The notes beneath the pieces were generated by a model, which saw only the letters and a program-made list of their open reading frames with translations, was not told where the DNA came from and made no database searches. 64,000 bases of DNA. Source: Psychroserpens luteus. Its GTDB lineage: Bacteria; Bacteroidota; Bacteroidia; Flavobacteriales; Flavobacteriaceae. This document shows, in pieces, positions 28,629 to 35,608 of this stretch. A program made the translations under genes and the position numbers. The stretch's first letter is position 1. The number at the start of each line of letters is the position of its first letter. The stretch lies in the NCBI RefSeq assembly GCF_015319355.1, contig NZ_JADILU010000005.1:1-64000 (forward strand). Reading direction: 5' to 3'.

Positions 28629-29384
28629 TCAATCTTCTTTTAATAGTTTAGAGATATCGACTTTAAGCATACTTATTTCTTCCGTTTCTCCATCTTCGTC
28701 AACTTTCTCTTCTTCTGAAACAATACCTTTATAGAAAATTTTAGGATTCCCAAAGTCATCTTTTCTTGAGCGCATAAATCCGTTTTTATCTATGAGCGCG
28801 AAATTTCCTGAATGTTCAAATCCGCCATCAACCTCAGGATTTGCAGCAGCATAAATATTAAAACCTATGTTTGATAATTCATAAATAGCTTCTTGACTTC
28901 CTGTCATTAAATGCCAATTAGGATTTGTAATTCCATATTTTACTGCATACTCCTTAAGTACTTCTTGTGTATCAGTTTCTGGATTTATAGTAAAAGAAGC
29001 CACTCCAAAATCTTCAAAATCTGAGAATGTATTTTGAATTTGAACTAAGTTTCTATTCATTCTTGGACAAATTGTAGGACAAGTTGTGAAGAAAAATTCT
29101 ACGATATAGACTTTACCTTCGTAATCCTTATTGGTAATCGTATTCCCTAGGTGATCTACAAAAGAGAATGGTGGCACTTTTTTAGCTTCTCCATTAATCT
29201 CTAGATACATTAAATCTGAAACAAAACCTTCAGCATTTGTAGATACGTTTTTTGATCTACTTTCTGCTCTAATGATATCTCCTGCTTTAATTCGATCTAT
29301 TATCTTCGGGACAAAAATAATTCCGAAGACCAAAAGAATAAGTGCAATCCCTATGTAAGAATAATTTGTTTTTTTTGTACTCAT
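28629..29384 (-). CDS. SCO1/SenC family copper chaperone for cytochrome oxidase
   Basis: 251 residues. N-terminal membrane anchor (about 7-24), then a thioredoxin fold with the copper motif FFTTCPTICPRM (CxxxC) and the conserved distal His in FEHSGNFALID. SCO proteins deliver copper to the CuA centre of oxidase subunit II in the periplasm. First of a three-gene operon (SCO, DUF420, CxxC peptide) with a TATATTTG box upstream. There is an acidic insertion near residue 230 (EEEKVDEDGETEE). Confidence 0.93.
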   Translation of the reverse strand: MSTKKTNYSYIGIALILLVFGIIFVPKIIDRIKAGDIIRAESRSKNVSTNAEGFVSDLMYLEINGEAKKVPPFSFVDHLGNTITNKDYEGKVYIVEFFFTTCPTICPRMNRNLVQIQNTFSDFEDFGVASFTINPETDTQEVLKEYAVKYGITNPNWHLMTGSQEAIYELSNIGFNIYAAANPEVDGGFEHSGNFALIDKNGFMRSRKDDFGNPKIFYKGIVSEEEKVDEDGETEEISMLKVDISKLLKED

Positions 29385-29403
29385 AATATATTAAGTCAAA
29401 TTT

Positions 29404-29411
29404 CAAATATA
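29404..29411 (-). promoter_or_regulatory. Bacteroidota -7 box for SCO operon
   Basis: On the minus strand it reads TATATTTG, 19 bp before the ATG at 29384. TTG triplets upstream are at sub-optimal distance. Confidence 0.5.
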
Positions 29412-29450
29412 AAATTCCAAAGCCCAATTAAGGAAAGGAATCTATTTTGA

Positions 29451-30164
29451 TTAATTAGTTCCTTTTAAATCTTCTGCTCGTCGTGTTGACGAATCAAACT
29501 CACCCTTACGTTTTTGGCGATACTCTGTAAGTAAAATTCTTAAGTCGTCACTCATTTTATTTTTTATTTCGGCAACTTCTATGCAGTCGTAAGAATATAA
29601 AGGATAAGTTGATTCTTTCTTTTCTTTCTCCTTATCTGTTCTATCATCTAATCGTCCACGTTGATTTACATCTTTATCTACAATAAAAACGTGATCTGAA
29701 AACAGGTTAGCATCTAAAGATTCTTCAGTTTTCAAACTATTAAATACTTTTTTAATATCGTTTGGCTGTCCAAAAACATAATGCCAAAAACGCATATCGT
29801 CATAATTATTAATTTCTTTTTGAAGTTGCTCTGCTCTAGCTTCTGAGCCTTTTGGTAGAACGATTACTATTTGAAATTTCTTAAAGCCTTTAAACTTATC
29901 GTAAACTAGTTCTTTAAGGTTTGAAGCAGCTATACTTTGTTTTTCTGGCTCATTTCCGAGGAAACCAACAATAGTAATGTGATCTTTAAAAAGAATTTCA
30001 GTTTCAGAATTTGATGTAAACAATTCAAAATCTGACACACTTTCATCTACAATATCTAAAGGATTATAGTTGTGAGTAGATGGATAAAGCATCAATAAAA
30101 ATGCTACAGGCAAAAGGAATAAGATGCCTAATACTAGATTGCGTTTAATGTTGCTTTTCTTCAT
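29451..30164 (-). CDS. Membrane-anchored thioredoxin-fold protein, cysteine-less SCO-like
   Basis: 237 residues. One N-terminal helix (about 10-28), then a periplasmic domain whose strands follow the SCO/thioredoxin order: HITIVGFLGN at the position of the active-site loop, a FQIVIVLPKG strand, and HVFIVDKDVNQRGRLDDR, which matches the SCO 'FALID..G..R' strand. The CxxxC copper motif is absent (GFLGNEPEK instead), and the only Cys is near the C-terminus. Its neighbours are SCO and oxidase subunit IV. I infer a degenerate SCO paralogue that works in oxidase assembly; an unrelated thioredoxin-like fold is possible. Confidence 0.75.
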   Translation of the reverse strand: MKKSNIKRNLVLGILFLLPVAFLLMLYPSTHNYNPLDIVDESVSDFELFTSNSETEILFKDHITIVGFLGNEPEKQSIAASNLKELVYDKFKGFKKFQIVIVLPKGSEARAEQLQKEINNYDDMRFWHYVFGQPNDIKKVFNSLKTEESLDANLFSDHVFIVDKDVNQRGRLDDRTDKEKEKKESTYPLYSYDCIEVAEIKNKMSDDLRILLTEYRQKRKGEFDSSTRRAEDLKGTN

Positions 30165-30168
30165 AGTG

Positions 30169-30176
30169 CAAAAATA
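30169..30176 (-). promoter_or_regulatory. -7 box just upstream of SCO-like gene
   Basis: Minus strand TATTTTTG lies only 4 bp before the ATG at 30164 and directly after the terminator T-run. If used, the mRNA would be leaderless or nearly so. No -33 TTG is possible because the terminator stem occupies that space. Confidence 0.35.
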
Positions 30177-30178
30177 AA

Positions 30179-30205
30179 AAAAGACGGTTTAAAAAACCGT
30201 CTTTT
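30179..30205 (-). terminator. Terminator after oxidase subunit IV gene
   Basis: AAAAGACGGTTT pairs with AAACCGTCTTTT around three bases. Read on the minus strand it is followed by a T-rich tract, 27 bp after the stop of the subunit IV gene. Confidence 0.85.
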
Positions 30206-30232
30206 ACTATACTTTATAATGATGATATTGTG

Positions 30233-30673
30233 TTAAAAATCTCTTTTAACATAACCGTTTTCATAGACACCTTGTATATATCCTCCTTCTTGTAATAGGA
30301 TAAATATAAGATAACAAACCAAGAACACACCTGTCCAAACCACCATACGTCTTAACGCTTTAGTCTCATCTCTCATGTGCATGAAATCCCATGTTATGTA
30401 ATATGCCTTTACTAATGTTAATAGTATAAATATTAAGTTTAAAGGTTTCATGTAAACAATAGGAGAAAATATAATGTTTCCTAAAGTTGCAAAGAATCCT
30501 CCTTCAAAAGGAGTCATCCATGTATGCATAAACATGCTTGGTTTATAAATACCTAATATAACTTCTATTGCTGTGATGATAGTCAAGAATATTAAAACAC
30601 CCCAAATTTTTTGAATGTTTGATTTAAACTTAACGGTACCTCTAAATATTGCTAATTTATGTTCGTGTGCCAT
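30233..30673 (-). CDS. Cytochrome c oxidase subunit IV family protein
   Basis: 146 residues with three membrane helices (about 25-43, 72-90, 112-130) and the conserved 'VKAYYITWDFMHMRDE' segment typical of bacterial prokaryotic subunit IV. Small structural subunit of the caa3-type oxidase. Cotranscribed 19 bp after the subunit III gene and followed by a terminator. Confidence 0.9.
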   Translation of the reverse strand: MAHEHKLAIFRGTVKFKSNIQKIWGVLIFLTIITAIEVILGIYKPSMFMHTWMTPFEGGFFATLGNIIFSPIVYMKPLNLIFILLTLVKAYYITWDFMHMRDETKALRRMVVWTGVFLVCYLIFILLQEGGYIQGVYENGYVKRDF

Positions 30674-30692
30674 CTTAAAATTTTATTCTTAA

Positions 30693-31670
30693 TTAAACTA
30701 GGTAGAAGAATGTGAATACAAATACCCATACTAAATCGACAAAGTGCCAATATAATCCAACTTTTTCAACCATTTCATAGCTTCCTCTTCTCTCGTAAGT
30801 ACCAAGAATAACATTAAAGAAAATGATGATATTAATTACAACTCCAGAGAATACGTGAAAACCGTGAAAACCTGTAATAAAGAAAAAGAAATCTGCAAAT
30901 AGAGATGTTCCATATTCGTTAACATGTAGGTTAGCACCTTGAACAACTAAAACACCTTCTCTCTTTAACTTAGAAAGTGATTCTTCTCTTGATAATACCG
31001 TTTTATGACCTTCTTCGTTGATAATCTGTGTTCTTACTACAACATCAGGATTAGCGACTAAACCGTTATAAACTTCATCAACAGTGTACATTGGCAATGC
31101 ACCTTCATCAACAAACCAAAGTCCGTTTTTACGTTCATGCTCTACACGTTCTCCATGAGCATCTATTGCGATATCACTTATAGCAACTCTATGACCAGTA
31201 TTATCTACTAATTGAAGAATATTTCCACCTTTAGTTTGTACTGCTCCATACTCACCTTTAATAAATGTTCCCCATTCCCAAGCTTGTGAGCCAACGAATA
31301 TTAAACCACCTATAATGGTTAAAAACATATACCAAGTAACTTTGGTTTTATTCATGTGATGACCAGCATCAACAGCTAATACCATTGTTACAGATGACAT
31401 AATTAAGACAAATGTCATAAAAGCGACATAAATCATTGGGTAATTTCCATGAAAAAACGGAACGTGTGTAAACACCTCATCCGCTATTGGCCAAGAACCA
31501 ATAAATTTAAAACGTGAAAATCCATAAGCTGCTAAAAATCCAGAAAATGTTAAAGCATCAGACACGATAAAAAACCACATCATCATTTTACCATAACTTG
31601 CTTTTAGTGGATCATTACCACCACCCCAAGTTTTGCCTTCTGATCCAGTATTTGCTACTGTAGTATCCAT
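30693..31670 (-). CDS. Cytochrome c oxidase subunit III with large insertion
   Basis: 325 residues from the ATG at 31670 (MDTTVANTGSEG); an in-frame ATG exists 9 bp earlier. Helices of subunit III are clear: MMMWFFIVSDALTFSGFLAA, YVAFMTFVLIMSSVTMVLAV, MFLTIIGGLIFVGSQAWEW, then FFFFITGFHGFHVFSG and GLYWHFVDLVWVFVFTFFYL. Between the third and fourth lies a soluble insertion of about 110 residues with repeated charged strands (HGERVEHERKN; REESLSKLKREG). The other subunit III at 31809 lacks it. Part of the oxidase that takes electrons from Alternative Complex III. Own promoter box at 31699. Confidence 0.9.
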   Translation of the reverse strand: MDTTVANTGSEGKTWGGGNDPLKASYGKMMMWFFIVSDALTFSGFLAAYGFSRFKFIGSWPIADEVFTHVPFFHGNYPMIYVAFMTFVLIMSSVTMVLAVDAGHHMNKTKVTWYMFLTIIGGLIFVGSQAWEWGTFIKGEYGAVQTKGGNILQLVDNTGHRVAISDIAIDAHGERVEHERKNGLWFVDEGALPMYTVDEVYNGLVANPDVVVRTQIINEEGHKTVLSREESLSKLKREGVLVVQGANLHVNEYGTSLFADFFFFITGFHGFHVFSGVVINIIIFFNVILGTYERRGSYEMVEKVGLYWHFVDLVWVFVFTFFYLV

Positions 31671-31698
31671 ATAAAGCATTTAGTTATTAAAAGTTGCA

Positions 31699-31706
31699 CA
31701 AAAATA
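31699..31706 (-). promoter_or_regulatory. Bacteroidota -7 box for subunit III/IV genes
   Basis: Minus strand TATTTTTG, 28 bp before the ATG at 31670. No TTG within 17-23 bp upstream. Confidence 0.42.
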
Positions 31707-31808
31707 ATCATTTTATCTATGTAAAAAAACATCAAATTCTAAAAATTCAAAACATAGGTCTTTACTAGACTAGTTAGAGAGTTTTAGCTTATAAAAATGA
31801 TTGAAAAA

Positions 31809-32390
31809 TTAAACGAAATATGTTAAAAATAAAAACAAGAATAACCACAGTATATCTACAAAATGCCAAAAGGTTGCAGAAAGCTGCATGCCTAGCATAT
31901 TGGTAGCTGTATATTTTTGTTTAAAATGATTATAAATTACGACCAATATTGAGATTAATCCTACTGCAACGTGCAAAATGTGAGCGAATGCAATAACATA
32001 GATAAAACTCATGGTCACATTAGAGGTTTCTCCCGTAAAATAATAACCAAAAGCTATTATTTGTTTAAAACCTTCAAATTGACAAATTATAAAAGCGACT
32101 CCTAACCCAAAAGTTAATAACAACATCGTTGTTGCTAAACTTCTATTACTGTCTTTTATCGCTTTTTTTGCTAGAATAAAAGTGAAGCTACTTATCAAAA
32201 TAAGTACACAACTTATTAAAAACGCCTGAGGCAATACAAAATCATGCATCCAATCCTCACGTTTTCTACTCACTAAGACAGCACTTGTTAATCCTGCAAA
32301 GGACATGATTAACGAACCAATCCCAAACCAAAGCATCATGCGCTTGGCTCTATTGTTTTTTTCTACTAATGTTCCTTCGGTTAAATCCAT
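31809..32390 (-). CDS. Cytochrome c oxidase subunit III, short form
   Basis: 193 residues, the normal size for a five-helix bacterial subunit III. Helices lie at about 18-38, 55-72, 85-105, 128-150 and 168-190, with the conserved C-terminal 'SATFWHFVDILWLFLFLFLTY'. Pairs with the 325-residue subunit III immediately downstream. Its start is 1 bp from the stop of the heme O synthase gene, so the two are coupled. Confidence 0.92.
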   Translation of the reverse strand: MDLTEGTLVEKNNRAKRMMLWFGIGSLIMSFAGLTSAVLVSRKREDWMHDFVLPQAFLISCVLILISSFTFILAKKAIKDSNRSLATTMLLLTFGLGVAFIICQFEGFKQIIAFGYYFTGETSNVTMSFIYVIAFAHILHVAVGLISILVVIYNHFKQKYTATNMLGMQLSATFWHFVDILWLFLFLFLTYFV

Positions 32391-32391
32391 T

Positions 32392-33285
32392 CTATCTTAT
32401 AAATTTATCTGCAACGTAAACAATTTGTATGAGTGATATATAGATCACGCTTGAGAGCATCAATTGTTTGGCTGCTTTTGCAGTTCTCTTTTTAAATAAT
32501 TCAAAAGCATAATACAGCATGACTAGTCCTAGTAACAATACAATAACAGCTGCTACTATAGATAATTTCAAATCTCCAGTTACACCAAATACAGGTACTA
32601 TAGATATGAGTATCATCCAAATCGTATACATAATCACCTGTACTGCTGTACCTTTATCTCGTTTTCTAGTTGGCAACATATAGAAACCACCTTTTTCATA
32701 ATCATCAAATAAAAACCAACCAATAGCCCAAAAGTGCGGGAATTGCCAGAAAAATTGTAAAGCGAATAAAGTTCCTGGTTCAATCCCAAATTCATTTCTT
32801 GCTGCAACCCAACCTAACATAAATGGAATTGCACCAGGAATAGCACCAACAAAAACAGATAACGGTGTTTTTGTTTTTAAAGGCGTATACACACAAGTAT
32901 AAAGAAATATTGAAATAGCACCATACATTGCAGTGCGCTCATTAATAATATAAAGAACCGTCAGCCCTAAAATGGTGAAGATTGTTGCAATAATAAATGC
33001 AGAACGCACACTCATTCTACCTGCAGGAATTGGACGGTCTTTAGTGCGATCCATTAACACATCCAAATCTTTTTCAATAATTTGATTAAATGCATTAGAA
33101 GCACCAACCATAAAATAACCACCAAAAGCCAATAAAGTTAATGTGTAAAAATCTACTTCAATAGCACCAAGCAAATAACCAGCAAGTGCAGAAAATACGA
33201 CACTTAGAGATAGTCTCATTTTAGTAATTTCCTTAAAATCGGAAATTAAAGACACTTGGTTTACAGAAGATTTTACAGTACTCAA
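32392..33285 (-). CDS. ctaB: Protoheme IX farnesyltransferase (heme O synthase)
   Basis: 297 residues from a TTG at 33285. UbiA-family motifs: ASNAFNQIIEKDLDVLMDRTKDRP (first Asp-rich NDxxDxxxD-like motif) and FWAIGWFLFDDYEKGG, with eight or nine helices. It farnesylates heme B to heme O for the oxidase. The frame continues to a TTG at 33339, but that TTG is the -33 element of a promoter whose -7 box (33309-33316) lies inside the extension, so the shorter form beginning STVKSSVNQ is preferred. An alternative start at the CTG 33291 cannot be excluded. First gene of the ctaB-subunit III pair. Confidence 0.92.
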   Translation of the reverse strand: MSTVKSSVNQVSLISDFKEITKMRLSLSVVFSALAGYLLGAIEVDFYTLTLLAFGGYFMVGASNAFNQIIEKDLDVLMDRTKDRPIPAGRMSVRSAFIIATIFTILGLTVLYIINERTAMYGAISIFLYTCVYTPLKTKTPLSVFVGAIPGAIPFMLGWVAARNEFGIEPGTLFALQFFWQFPHFWAIGWFLFDDYEKGGFYMLPTRKRDKGTAVQVIMYTIWMILISIVPVFGVTGDLKLSIVAAVIVLLLGLVMLYYAFELFKKRTAKAAKQLMLSSVIYISLIQIVYVADKFIR

Positions 33286-33308
33286 TACCAGAGATTTTAT
33301 TGCGTTTG

Positions 33309-33339
33309 CAAAGATACTTTTAAAAAAGGTTTTGGACAA
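33309..33339 (-). promoter_or_regulatory. Bacteroidota promoter of ctaB operon
   Basis: On the minus strand a TTG (33337-33339), a 20-bp spacer and TATCTTTG (33309-33316). Both elements and the spacing fit the TTG-N(17-23)-TAnnTTTG consensus. Transcription would begin near 33303, 18 bp before the proposed TTG start. Confidence 0.7.
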
Positions 33340-33412
33340 TTCAAAATAGGATTAATTAATAGCATTGTAAGTTTAAGTATCTTTATCAGACTCTTATTAA
33401 AACCGAACACCC

Positions 33413-34297
33413 ATGAAATATTTATTTACGCTCTCTATTATTATCTTTTTTTTCTTCGGAAATATTGCCAACGCACAACGTTTTGACAAGGTTGAAATTG
33501 AAACCATAAAAGTTGCTGATCATGTGTACATGCTAATTGGAGCTGGTGGTAATATTGGTGTTTCTATAGGAGACGATGGTGTTTTTGTAATTGATGATCA
33601 ATTTGCGCCACTTTCAGAAAAAATACATACAGCAATGAAAGCGTTAAGCGATAAAGACATTAAGTTTTTAGTAAACACGCATCATCATGGTGATCATACA
33701 GGCGGAAACGAAAACATGCAAAAATTAGGTGCAACCATTATTGCTCATGATAATGTGAGACAGCGTTTAGAAACGACTCCAAAACGTGATGGTTCTTCGG
33801 AAGCTAAAGCAGCTTTACCAATTATTACCTTTAACGATGAGCTGAGCCTACATATCAATGGAGAGAAAATTGGTGTTTTTCATGTAGAACATGCACATAC
33901 CGATGGTGACGCACTTCTATATTTTACAGAAAGCAATGTGTTGCATACAGGAGACACCTACTTTAAAGGTCGCTATCCTTATATAGATTTAGATTCTGGT
34001 GGAAGTGTTGATGGTTATATTAAAGCAGTAAAACTCGGACTTCAACTTATTGATGATGATACCAAAGTCATTCCTGGACATGGTAATTTATCTAATAAAG
34101 AAGAATATCAAAGCTTTCTTAAAATGCTTGAAGATTTGAAATCTAAAATTTCCGAAGCCATAAAAACAGGTAAAACCGAAGACGAGGTTGCTAAAGATGC
34201 AACGCTCACTAAAACTTATGACGATTTAGATTATGGGACTGGGTTTATTAATTCTGAAAAAATTAGACGGACTTTTTATTTAAGTTTGAAAAATTAA
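33413..34297 (+). CDS. Secreted metallo-beta-lactamase fold hydrolase
   Basis: 294 residues with a signal peptide ending at NANAQ. Zinc ligands are intact: THHHGDHTGG, AHTDGD, LHTGDTY and the late PGHG. The arrangement is that of subclass B1/quinoprotein-relay-like MBL proteins rather than glyoxalase II. The substrate cannot be told; a true beta-lactamase role is not supported by the sequence alone. Monocistronic; divergent from ctaB and convergent with 34325. Confidence 0.88.
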   Translation: MKYLFTLSIIIFFFFGNIANAQRFDKVEIETIKVADHVYMLIGAGGNIGVSIGDDGVFVIDDQFAPLSEKIHTAMKALSDKDIKFLVNTHHHGDHTGGNENMQKLGATIIAHDNVRQRLETTPKRDGSSEAKAALPIITFNDELSLHINGEKIGVFHVEHAHTDGDALLYFTESNVLHTGDTYFKGRYPYIDLDSGGSVDGYIKAVKLGLQLIDDDTKVIPGHGNLSNKEEYQSFLKMLEDLKSKISEAIKTGKTEDEVAKDATLTKTYDDLDYGTGFINSEKIRRTFYLSLKN

Positions 34298-34324
34298 ACT
34301 AATTCAACACCTATATCACCTAAT

Positions 34325-34972
34325 CTATTTACAAACAGAATTATACAATTCTATCATTTCAATAAAAAGATCTCTATCATTACTGTAGTCGCCTTTATAT
34401 TGGTTTGCAAAAGCCTCACATTCTTTTAAGTAAGGCACAATATATTTCTTCATATTCTTCTTACTGTTTATTTTATAGTAAGTACCATCAGGAAGTTTTA
34501 GAAAGAATTTATAAATTCCTGCACGACCACTAGAGGTTTGCATAGAACCATTTTGATTACGAGACATCGTACTATTATTCATCGTCAATGGATTTGGTGC
34601 ATTAGTACGATATGAATGTGCTCCCATTCCCGTAGGATATCTTTCGTATATTTTTAATGTGCCATCTATAAGTCGTTCGGTATATCTCACATAACTTTTA
34701 GGCTTATCGGCTTTTTGAGGAATTTTATCAATAGTTACCTCTTGTCTGTAAAATGTAATAACATTTGGTACGACTTTGCGACCTTCAATAACAATAGCTT
34801 TACCGTTTTTATCTGTATATCGTAAAGATTTTAAATAACCTTGACCAGTAGTTCCAAATTCTAAATTACTACAAAAAGTTGTGTCTTTTTCAACCACAAA
34901 ATAGTCTTGTCCATAACATATTGCGCTTGATATTAATAAGGCACTTGCAAAGAGTAGTTTTTGTAAATTCAT
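34325..34972 (-). CDS. Secreted protein of unknown function
   Basis: 215 residues with a signal peptide ending at CYGQ. A 'DTTFCSNLEFGTTGQGYLKSL' strand pair comes first, then a basic middle, a Ser/Asn/Met-rich linker (MNNSTMSRNQNGSMQTSSG) and a helical C-terminus with two Cys (KECEAF, YNSVCK). No family recognised. The downstream edge is 28 bp from the convergent MBL gene. Confidence 0.8.
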   Translation of the reverse strand: MNLQKLLFASALLISSAICYGQDYFVVEKDTTFCSNLEFGTTGQGYLKSLRYTDKNGKAIVIEGRKVVPNVITFYRQEVTIDKIPQKADKPKSYVRYTERLIDGTLKIYERYPTGMGAHSYRTNAPNPLTMNNSTMSRNQNGSMQTSSGRAGIYKFFLKLPDGTYYKINSKKNMKKYIVPYLKECEAFANQYKGDYSNDRDLFIEMIELYNSVCK

Positions 34973-35020
34973 TTTGTATTGTTTTAAAAATTTTATTCTA
35001 TTAGCAAGAACTTCAAGCTG

Positions 35021-35506
35021 CTAATGATAAGCGGTATTATGAGTCAAGGTAGTACTACATGTGCCACAAGCAACTGCAGATCCAGCTCCACCAGCATGTC
35101 CTTTTGAACACGTATAATGCCATACTCCAGCAGCATTTTGAGCTGGCTCGGGAGTCGCAGCAGGAGGAGCTGCAGGAGTCGCAAAAGGAGCAGAATTTGG
35201 CGTACTATTAGTATTTGAATGATAAGTCGTGTTATGGGCTAAAATATTTCCACAAGTTTCACACTTAACTGCTGATCCAGCACCTCCAGGACAACCTATT
35301 CTACAGGTATAATGCCAAACACCACTTGCATTTTGAGCAGGCTCTTTAGTAGGTGGAGTTGGAGTTACAGCTGGCGTTTTTGGCGTGTCAGAAACTTCTA
35401 CTGCAGGTGTAGTATCTTCTTTTGTTGATTTAGTTTTATCATTACAGCTATAAAAAAAGAGAACTGAAGTAAAGAAAAGTATTGCAAGGGTCTTAAAGTA
35501 TTTCAT
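35021..35506 (-). CDS. Lipoprotein with two zinc-ribbon-like repeats
   Basis: 161 residues. Lipoprotein signal peptide with Cys21 (VLFFYSC). A Pro/Thr/Ala-rich linker leads to two copies of a 35-residue module with the pattern VWHYTC...GGAGSAV.C..C...L.HNT.YH, at about 63-95 and 129-161. Each has Cys-x3-(Cys/His) and a later Cys-x2-Cys, so a zinc-ribbon or rubredoxin-like knuckle is likely. In the second copy the second ligand is His (CSKGH) instead of Cys (CRIGC). Function unknown; metal binding outside the inner membrane is inferred. Confidence 0.85.
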   Translation of the reverse strand: MKYFKTLAILFFTSVLFFYSCNDKTKSTKEDTTPAVEVSDTPKTPAVTPTPPTKEPAQNASGVWHYTCRIGCPGGAGSAVKCETCGNILAHNTTYHSNTNSTPNSAPFATPAAPPAATPEPAQNAAGVWHYTCSKGHAGGAGSAVACGTCSTTLTHNTAYH

Positions 35507-35608
35507 AATCTTATTTATTTTTCAAAATTTAAATTTACATTAATTTTATATAAGTTGACATTACAGCAATATCATCTATAAATCATCAAACTCTTAATCA
35601 TTTAAGAT

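Noticed and set aside
33413-34297. Reading the MBL-fold protein as a beta-lactamase resistance gene
   Set aside because: Only the generic zinc ligands are visible; nothing in the sequence or context indicates beta-lactam substrates.
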